This document shows positions 56,913 to 64,000 of a DNA stretch of 64,000 nucleotides, piece by piece. The notes under the pieces are model-generated. The model did not search any database and was not told the DNA's origin. It worked only from the letters and a program-made list of their open reading frames with translations. The stretch comes from Ochrobactrum sp. CM-21-5. Its GTDB lineage: Bacteria > Pseudomonadota > Alphaproteobacteria > Rhizobiales > Rhizobiaceae. A program made the translations under genes and the position numbers. Within the stretch, counting starts at the first letter, position 1. Each line of letters begins with the position of its first letter. The stretch covers positions 186,001 to 250,000 of the forward strand of contig NZ_JACLZJ010000001.1 in NCBI RefSeq assembly GCF_014253075.1, given 5' to 3'.

Positions 56913-57899
56913 ATGTTTCGTTGGGGTATTCTTTCGACCGCAAAGATCGGCGTTACACAGGTGATCCCGGCGCTTTGCGCGTCCGATAATGGCGTTGTCC
57001 ATGCCATTGCCAGTCGCGATTCGGCGCGCGCTCGCGCGGTGGCGGATCGTTTCGGCGCGCCGCTGGCTTTCGGCTCCTATGAGGAACTGCTTGCCTGCGA
57101 TGAAGTAGACGGCGTCTATATCCCGCTGCCGACCGCGCAGCATATCGAATGGAGCATGAAGGCAGCAAAGGCGGGCAAGCATGTGCTGTGCGAAAAGCCC
57201 ATCGCGCTGAAAGCCGAAGACATCGATCAGGTTATCGCCGCCCGTGACAGGCACAGGGTGATGATCGCGGAAGCCTTCATGGTCTATTACCATCCGCAAT
57301 GGATCAAACTGCGTTATTTGCTGGAGCAGGGCGCAATTGGCACACTGCGCCATGTGCAGGGCGCGTTCAGCTATTTCAATGTCGATCCCGGGAATATGCG
57401 CAATCAGCCGGAACTGGGCGGTGGCGCGCTGCCGGATATCGGCGTCTATCCGACGGTTGTCACGCGCATGGTGACGGGCAAGGAACCGCTGTCGGTGCAG
57501 GCTTCCGTGGAATTCGATCCGAAATTCGGAACGGATCGCTATGCCAGTGTTTCGGCGCGATTCGACGGGTTCGATCTCAGCTTCTACGTCGCCACGCAGC
57601 TTGCCGGACGCCAGACGATGGTTTTCCACGGGGACAAGGGCTTTATCGAGGTCCATGCGCCCTTCAACACCGGCAAATATGGTCATGGCCGCATCACGCT
57701 TCACGATGCAGGCCATACGCAAGCGAGCGAATGGACGTTCGGCGATGCGAACCATTATCAATTGCAGGCGGAGAACTTTGTGCGCGCCGCACGGGGTGAA
57801 GACGTGATGCTGTTCTCGCTGGAAAACTCGCGTGCTAATCAGAAATTCATCGACGCGATCTATCGCGCGGGCAAAAATGAGGGATTCGTAGATGTATGA
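56913..57899 (+). CDS. Gfo/Idh/MocA-family oxidoreductase
   Basis: 328 residues. N-terminal Rossmann domain ([11 protein letters not shown], with NAD(P) binding), the family EKP motif in [10 protein letters not shown] near residue 94, and the C-terminal alpha/beta domain with [12 protein letters not shown] (the D-x-x-x-H-like substrate segment) near residue 170. Members oxidise or dehydrate sugars such as inositol, glucose-fructose or dihydrodiols; the substrate is not clear. It is monocistronic by position. Confidence 0.9.
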   Translation: MFRWGILSTAKIGVTQVIPALCASDNGVVHAIASRDSARARAVADRFGAPLAFGSYEELLACDEVDGVYIPLPTAQHIEWSMKAAKAGKHVLCEKPIALKAEDIDQVIAARDRHRVMIAEAFMVYYHPQWIKLRYLLEQGAIGTLRHVQGAFSYFNVDPGNMRNQPELGGGALPDIGVYPTVVTRMVTGKEPLSVQASVEFDPKFGTDRYASVSARFDGFDLSFYVATQLAGRQTMVFHGDKGFIEVHAPFNTGKYGHGRITLHDAGHTQASEWTFGDANHYQLQAENFVRAARGEDVMLFSLENSRANQKFIDAIYRAGKNEGFVDV

Positions 57900-57963
57900 C
57901 AGGGCCTGTAAGCCTTGCCGGGCAGGAATCTTGCATTGTCCGACAGCTTGTAGCGTCTTGTGA

Positions 57964-57992
57964 CTTGCAGTGAAAAACAGCCTTTCTTATAT
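57964..57992 (+). promoter_or_regulatory. RpoH (heat-shock) promoter of dnaK
   Basis: CTTG at 57964-57967 and CTTATAT at 57986-57992 are 18 bp apart, matching the alphaproteobacterial sigma-32 consensus CTTG-N17/18-CYTATNT. A GCCTC-GCAC-GAGGC hairpin follows at 57995-58008. No CIRCE operator is seen. The leader to dnaK is about 140 nt. Confidence 0.75.
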
Positions 57993-58141
57993 ACGCCTCG
58001 CACGAGGCTTTGATGACAGGCCCGGCGGATGAGAAAACATCCCCCGGCTCCGCAACCTTGAAGCAAGCATTGTGAAACCGATAGGAGCCGCCTATGGAAC
58101 GCTCGGTAGAGGTTCAGGCGGTTTGCTGAATGGAGAGAAAT

Positions 58142-60052
<1,911 letters not shown>

Positions 60053-60067
60053 TTCTTGTCCGAGAAC

Positions 60068-60098
60068 GGAAAAGCCCGGCTGAAGCCGGGCTTTTGCC
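60068..60098 (+). terminator. Rho-independent terminator after dnaK
   Basis: AAAAGCCCGGC (60070-60080) and GCCGGGCTTTT (60085-60095) around TGAA. It implies that dnaJ relies partly on read-through or its own promoter in the 200-bp remainder of the gap. Confidence 0.88.
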
Positions 60099-60294
60099 AG
60101 TTTCCGGGACGGTTGCGCCGGACAGGCAAATGAGAAGTTGGCTCAGCGGGCTTGCACAAGATGAGCTGCGCTGCAAGAAACGGAAATGTGGAGACGCAGG
60201 CCCCACGGCATGTCGCCCGAAATGGGAACCGGTATAAGGATAAAGATATGCAGAAGTACGGGGCGGGCGTTCCAGCCGCCGGGATAACGAACTG

Positions 60295-61431
60295 ATGAAG
60301 ATCGACTATTACGAAGCTCTGGGGGTCACGAAGACCGCAGACGACAAGACGCTGAAGACAGCGTTTCGCAAACTCGCCATGCAATATCATCCGGATCGCA
60401 ATCCGGACAATCCGGAAGCTGAACGCAAGTTCAAGGAAATCGGCGAGGCTTACGAAACGCTGAAAGATCCGCAAAAGCGTGCGGCTTATGATCGCTTTGG
60501 TCATGCAGCTTTCGAAAATGGCGGCATGGGCGGCGGTTTTGGCCAGGGCGGTTTCGGTGGTGCCGGCGGCTTTGCCGATATTTTCGAAGATATTTTCGGC
60601 GAGATGATGGGCGGCGGTCGCCGCCGCTCCAACGGCGGTCGCGAACGCGGTGCCGATCTGCGCTACAATATGGAAGTTACGCTGGAAGAAGCCTATGCCG
60701 GCAAGACGGCGCAGATCCGCGTGCCGACGTCCATCACCTGCGATGAATGCTCCGGCTCCGGCGCCAAGGCGGGTTCGCAGCCGACCACTTGCACCATGTG
60801 CTCGGGCTCTGGTCGTGTCCGCGCCGCACAAGGCTTCTTTTCAGTGGAACGCACCTGCCCGACCTGTAATGGTCGCGGACAGATCATCCAGGATCCGTGC
60901 GGCAAGTGCCATGGCCAGGGCCGCATGACGCAGGAGCGTTCGCTCTCCGTCAATATCCCCGCCGGTATCGAGGATGGAACGCGTATCCGTCTTTCGGGCG
61001 AAGGTGAGGCGGGCCTGCGTGGCGGGCCGAGCGGCGATCTCTACATTTTCCTGTCGGTCAAGCCGCACGAATTTTTCCAACGTGATGGCGCTGATCTTTA
61101 CTGTAAGGTGCCGATTTCCATGACTACGGCGGCGCTGGGCGGTGAATTTGAAGTTTCAACGCTCGACAGTACGCAAACGCGGGTAAAAATTCCTGAGGGC
61201 ACGCAGAACGGCAAGCAGTTCCGCCTGAAGGGCAAGGGCATGCCGGTCTTGCGCCAGCATGCCATTGGCGACCTCTATATCCAGATCGATATCGAGACGC
61301 CGCAAAACCTGTCGAAGCGTCAGCGTGAACTGCTGGAAGAATTCGAGAAACTCTCCTCGCAGGAGAACAGTCCGAAATCGGCTGGTTTCTTCTCGCGGAT
61401 GAAAGAATTCTTCGAAGGAATAGGTGAATAA
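60295..61431 (+). CDS. dnaJ: Chaperone DnaJ (Hsp40)
   Basis: 378 residues. J domain at 1-70 with the HPD tripeptide in QYHPDRNP, a Gly/Phe-rich linker (about 73-120), four CxxCxGxG zinc repeats (about 145-215: [32 protein letters not shown]), then the client-binding C-terminal domains. It stimulates DnaK ATPase. Type I DnaJ, full length. Confidence 0.98.
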   Translation: MKIDYYEALGVTKTADDKTLKTAFRKLAMQYHPDRNPDNPEAERKFKEIGEAYETLKDPQKRAAYDRFGHAAFENGGMGGGFGQGGFGGAGGFADIFEDIFGEMMGGGRRRSNGGRERGADLRYNMEVTLEEAYAGKTAQIRVPTSITCDECSGSGAKAGSQPTTCTMCSGSGRVRAAQGFFSVERTCPTCNGRGQIIQDPCGKCHGQGRMTQERSLSVNIPAGIEDGTRIRLSGEGEAGLRGGPSGDLYIFLSVKPHEFFQRDGADLYCKVPISMTTAALGGEFEVSTLDSTQTRVKIPEGTQNGKQFRLKGKGMPVLRQHAIGDLYIQIDIETPQNLSKRQRELLEEFEKLSSQENSPKSAGFFSRMKEFFEGIGE

Positions 61432-61464
61432 AAAAGGGAGCCAATCGGCTCCCTTTTTTCTGAT
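61430..61464 (+). terminator. Rho-independent terminator after dnaJ
   Basis: AAAAAGGGAGCC (61431-61442) and GGCTCCCTTTTT (61447-61458) around AATC; it overlaps the dnaJ stop codon. Confidence 0.9.
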
Positions 61465-61540
61465 TTTCCTTATTACCGCCTTGCTTAGAGAATTCAAAGC
61501 GGCATAAACTTGTCCAATAACGACAATGGGAGCTTTGAGA

Positions 61541-62140
61541 ATGGCAGGACAGCTCGGCAGGAAACTGGCCGCTAAGTTCGATGAGGAAATCCGTTTCTTC
61601 AAGGGTTGGATAGACGGGCCGAAGGCGGTCGGCGCTATTCTGCCGACGAGTTCCATCACAGCGCGGCGCATGGCGAGCGTCATCGACCCGCATTCAGGGC
61701 TTCCCGTCCTTGAGCTGGGGCCGGGTACCGGTGTCATCACCAAAGCCATTCTCAAGCACGGCGTAAAACCGTCTGACCTCTATTCGGTCGAATATTCACA
61801 CGATTTCGTAGAGCATCTGAAAAGGGCCTTTCCAGAGGTGAACATCCTTCAGGGCGACGCATTCGATCTTGATGCGGCGCTTGGGCAACGGAAAGACCAA
61901 AAGTTCGATTGCATTATCTCCGCCGTGCCGATGCTCAATTTTTCGATGGAAGGCAGGGTGCGACTGGTGGAAGACCTGCTTTCGCGCATTCCGCGCGGGC
62001 GTCCGCTGATGCAGATCACCTATGGCCCCATGCCGCCGGTTCCGGCGGGGCGCGGCAATTACACAGTTCAGCATTATGATTTCGTGATGCGCAATGTCCC
62101 GCCCGCGCAGCTCTGGGTCTATCGCAGCCCGCTCGTCTGA
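61541..62140 (+). CDS. pmtA: Phosphatidylethanolamine N-methyltransferase (rhizobial type)
   Basis: 199 residues from ATG at 61541; an ATG at 61526 lies within the GGGAG ribosome-site region. PmtA methylates phosphatidylethanolamine three times with SAM to make phosphatidylcholine. The SAM motif VLELGPGTGVITKAIL is near residue 51, and the substrate-binding AVPMLNFS element near residue 124 (the A-V/L-P-x-x-x-F pattern). The location after dnaJ matches Sinorhizobium. Phosphatidylcholine is a major Brucella membrane lipid. Confidence 0.9.
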   Translation: MAGQLGRKLAAKFDEEIRFFKGWIDGPKAVGAILPTSSITARRMASVIDPHSGLPVLELGPGTGVITKAILKHGVKPSDLYSVEYSHDFVEHLKRAFPEVNILQGDAFDLDAALGQRKDQKFDCIISAVPMLNFSMEGRVRLVEDLLSRIPRGRPLMQITYGPMPPVPAGRGNYTVQHYDFVMRNVPPAQLWVYRSPLV

Positions 62141-62155
62141 TTTCCCGGAGTTTTC

Positions 62156-62734
62156 ATGACTGCTCGTATTCTGGTCTTTGCAGGCTCGATTCGTAAAGGG
62201 GCCTATTCTGGCCATATGGCCGACGCGGCCTCGAAGGAACTTGTTTCTCAGGGCGCGGAAGTTACACGCATAACGCTTGCCGATTTTCCGTTACCGATCA
62301 TGGATGAGGATCTGGAAAAGGAGCATGGCATTCCGGAAAATGCTCTCCGGCTCGGGCGGCTCTTTGCTGCCCATGACGGGCTGATGATCTGCTCGCCGGA
62401 ATATAATGCATCGATCCCGCCGCTGCTCAAGAACACCATTGACTGGGTCAGCCGTATTTCGCGCGATGGCGATAAGCCGTTCAAGCCCTATGCGGGGCTG
62501 ACGGTGGGGCTATGCTCGACGTCCAACGGCAACTTCGCCGGTCTTCGCGGTCTGTATCATTTGCGTGCAGTGCTCATGAATGTCGGCACGCAGATCGTCA
62601 CCGAACAATGTTCGGTGGCACGCGCTTCGGAAGCGTTCAACGATGATATGACGCTGAAGGACGAGCGCAGCGCCAGAATGCTTTCGACGGTTTGTCGCAG
62701 CCTCATCGAGCGTGTGGAAGCATCCAGGGGCTGA
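62156..62734 (+). CDS. NADPH-dependent FMN reductase-family protein
   Basis: 192 residues. Flavodoxin-like fold: [15 protein letters not shown] (FMN phosphate loop, residues 8-22) and [22 protein letters not shown] near residue 80 (given as start and end) are diagnostic of the NADPH-dependent FMN reductase/azoreductase family. The physiological electron acceptor is not known. It follows pmtA by 15 bp, so it may be in the same transcript. A hairpin follows. Confidence 0.9.
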   Translation: MTARILVFAGSIRKGAYSGHMADAASKELVSQGAEVTRITLADFPLPIMDEDLEKEHGIPENALRLGRLFAAHDGLMICSPEYNASIPPLLKNTIDWVSRISRDGDKPFKPYAGLTVGLCSTSNGNFAGLRGLYHLRAVLMNVGTQIVTEQCSVARASEAFNDDMTLKDERSARMLSTVCRSLIERVEASRG

Positions 62735-62756
62735 TTTATCGCTTCGCTTGCATATT

Positions 62757-62792
62757 TCAGGGCGCGGTATCTTTCGTACCGCGCCCTGTTGT
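62757..62792 (+). terminator. Hairpin terminator between the FMN reductase and pyrF
   Basis: Perfect 12-bp stem CAGGGCGCGGTA (62758-62769) and TACCGCGCCCTG (62777-62788) with a 7-nt loop; only a short TT follows, so termination may be partial. Confidence 0.6.
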
Positions 62793-62825
62793 GCGAAGAG
62801 GATAAAAATCATCATGGAGAGATTT

Positions 62826-63527
62826 ATGACGACGACGGATTTGCGTGAGCGCCTGATCGTGGGTCTTGATGTGCCGACTATCGCCGAGGCGGAAAAACTG
62901 GTCGAAGAACTTGGCGATGCGGTTTCCTTCTACAAGATCGGCTATCAGCTGGTTTTTGCGGGCGGTCTGGATTTCGCGAAGAGCCTGATTGCGGCGAAGA
63001 AAAAAGTCTTCCTCGATATGAAGCTGCTCGACATCGACAACACCATCGCCAAAGGCGTGGAGAATGTCGCGAAGATGGGTGTTTCCATGCTCACCCTGCA
63101 CGCTTATCCCAAGGCCATGCGCGCCGCGGTGGAAGCGGCTGGCGGCTCGGACCTTTGCCTGCTCGGCGTGACGGTTCTCACCTCCATGGACGATGCCGAT
63201 CTCAAGGAAGCAGGCTATTCGGATACGGCGGAAACGCTGGTGCTCAGGCGCGCGCGTCAGGCGCGCGACGCTGGCATGGGCGGCATTGTTGCATCGGCCG
63301 CGGAAGCTGCGGCCATCCGGCAGGCAATCGGGCCGGAAATGGCTATTGTAACACCCGGTATTCGTCCCGCCGGGGCGGAAAGGGGCGATCAGAAGCGCAT
63401 CATGACGCCAGCCGATGCCTTGAGGGCAGGAGCCAGCCATCTTGTCGTGGCACGCCCGATTGTAGCCAGCCCGGATCGCAAGGCTTCGGCCCTTGCCATT
63501 CTGGAAGAAATGCGCTCGGTTGCATAA
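62826..63527 (+). CDS. pyrF: Orotidine 5'-phosphate decarboxylase
   Basis: 233 residues from ATG at 62826, with GGAGAG just upstream; an in-frame ATG at 62814 would use that ribosome site as coding. The enzyme decarboxylates OMP to UMP. The catalytic array Asp-Lys is in [12 protein letters not shown] near residue 60; the phosphate loop VTPGIRP is near 180. TIM barrel. Confidence 0.96.
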   Translation: MTTTDLRERLIVGLDVPTIAEAEKLVEELGDAVSFYKIGYQLVFAGGLDFAKSLIAAKKKVFLDMKLLDIDNTIAKGVENVAKMGVSMLTLHAYPKAMRAAVEAAGGSDLCLLGVTVLTSMDDADLKEAGYSDTAETLVLRRARQARDAGMGGIVASAAEAAAIRQAIGPEMAIVTPGIRPAGAERGDQKRIMTPADALRAGASHLVVARPIVASPDRKASALAILEEMRSVA

Positions 63528-63549
63528 TGCAATTGCGGAGGAGCAAAGA

Positions 63550-63837
63550 ATGACCAAGGCCTATTGGATCGCCCGCGTGGATGTCCATGACCCGGAGCGT
63601 TACAAAGATTATGTTTCGACGGCCAAGCCCGCTTTCGAGCGTTATGGCGCGAAGTTTATCGCACGCGGCGGCAAGGCGGAGGCGGTCGAGGGAGCAGGCC
63701 GCGCGCGCAATGTCATCATAGAGTTCGAATCCATGCAGCACGCGCTCGATTGCTACAATTCGCCCGAATATCAGGCCGCGAAAGCCATCCGCCAGACCGT
63801 GGCGGATGGCGAGATCGTGATCGTCGAAGGCGTTTGA
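63550..63837 (+). CDS. DUF1330 family protein
   Basis: 95 residues from ATG at 63550. Ferredoxin-like dimeric alpha/beta fold (DUF1330), with KAYWIARVDVHDPERYKDY at the start (in part) and IIEFESMQHALDCYNSPEYQ near the middle. Members are small and lack a known reaction. It is 22 bp after pyrF and probably co-transcribed. Confidence 0.9.
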   Translation: MTKAYWIARVDVHDPERYKDYVSTAKPAFERYGAKFIARGGKAEAVEGAGRARNVIIEFESMQHALDCYNSPEYQAAKAIRQTVADGEIVIVEGV

Positions 63838-63876
63838 GCCAATAAGATGGGCCCGAGGCCTTTATTATAATGTCCC

Positions 63877-64000
63877 TTACAACCTCACGGGCGGGTCGTG
63901 CCGTCCGGCGAGGGTAAGATCGAGCAGCAGAACTCTGCCTGCATGCGGATCGGCGCTACGCGCATCGGCATCCATTCCTTCGTGCGCGCTTGTAACAATC
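63877..64000 (-). CDS. Possible C-terminal end of a reverse-strand gene
   Basis: From the right edge to TAA at 63877-63879 the reverse strand is open for 40 codons and reads ...GRVLLLDLTLAGRHDPPVRL. I do not recognise the family. It is convergent with DUF1330. Because only the end is present and the stretch is short, the call is tentative. Confidence 0.3.
   Translation of the reverse strand, partial: IVTSAHEGMDADARSADPHAGRVLLLDLTLAGRHDPPVRL

Noticed and set aside
57900-58141. CIRCE operator for dnaK
   Set aside because: The small GCCTC/GAGGC hairpin does not match TTAGCACTC-N9-GAGTGCTAA; an RpoH promoter explains heat control better.

Overview
The window is about 64 kb of a Brucellaceae chromosome, most likely Brucella chromosome I or a very close relative (Ochrobactrum / B. 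anthropi). This rests on the two-component pair BvrR/BvrS (ChvI/ChvG) followed by hprK, an EIIA-Man gene and HPr, on the gene order hemE / origin / PPDK-regulator / maf / aroE / coaE / dnaQ / secB, on DivL, on rhizobial-type PmtA, and on alphaproteobacterial family members such as DUF1402, DUF2585, DUF2628 and DUF2852. No insertion sequence, prophage, CRISPR array, rRNA or tRNA was seen. Nearly all of it is conserved core genome, packed into operons with many 4-bp ATGA start/stop overlaps.

Layout. 1-516: the 5' end of hemE (reverse strand) and a non-coding region with the hallmarks of oriC (DnaA-box-like sites and a dense GANTC cluster). 517-4169: PPDK regulator, maf, aroE, coaE, dnaQ, ending in a terminator shared with convergent secB. 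4216-10245: secB, fxsA, timA-like, mltA, smr, an XRE regulator, a methyltransferase-like protein and DUF1402. 10389-12839: hslV-DUF2585-hslU (reverse strand). 13077-17782: hisB-DUF2628-hisH-hisA-hisF-hisE-coaA. 17821-20832: alpha/beta hydrolase, arfB-like, pckA (reverse strand). 21239-27711: bvrR-bvrS-hprK-EIIA-HPr, a glutamate racemase-like gene that has lost both catalytic cysteines, and ahcY. 28036-39975: divL, a tsaE-amgK fusion, a murU-like gene, addB-addA, trxA. 40146-45671 (reverse strand): trpF-trpB-(unknown)-trpA-accD-folC. 45725-49771 (reverse strand): ydcF-like, a zinc metallopeptidase, DUF2852, a BenE-family transporter, an alpha/beta hydrolase. 50076-56784: infC (AUU start), a methyltransferase-family membrane protein, rpmI, rplT, a kinase-like gene, pheS, pheT. 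56913-63837: oxidoreductase, dnaK (with an RpoH-type promoter), dnaJ, pmtA, FMN reductase, pyrF, DUF1330.

How the parts fit. The bvr locus joins an envelope-stress two-component system to a short regulatory PTS that has no sugar permease in the window. The divergent pckA and the PPDK regulator are both at the phosphoenolpyruvate node. DivL and the GANTC-rich origin belong to the CtrA/CcrM cell-cycle machinery. The tsaE-amgK and murU-like genes look like a peptidoglycan sugar-salvage route. The translation block 50076-56784 resembles the classical infC-rpmI-rplT-pheST operon.

The least explained signal is a block of about 40 nt found just before both rpmI and pheS. Within it a small hairpin shows a compensatory base change, so it looks like a shared RNA element.
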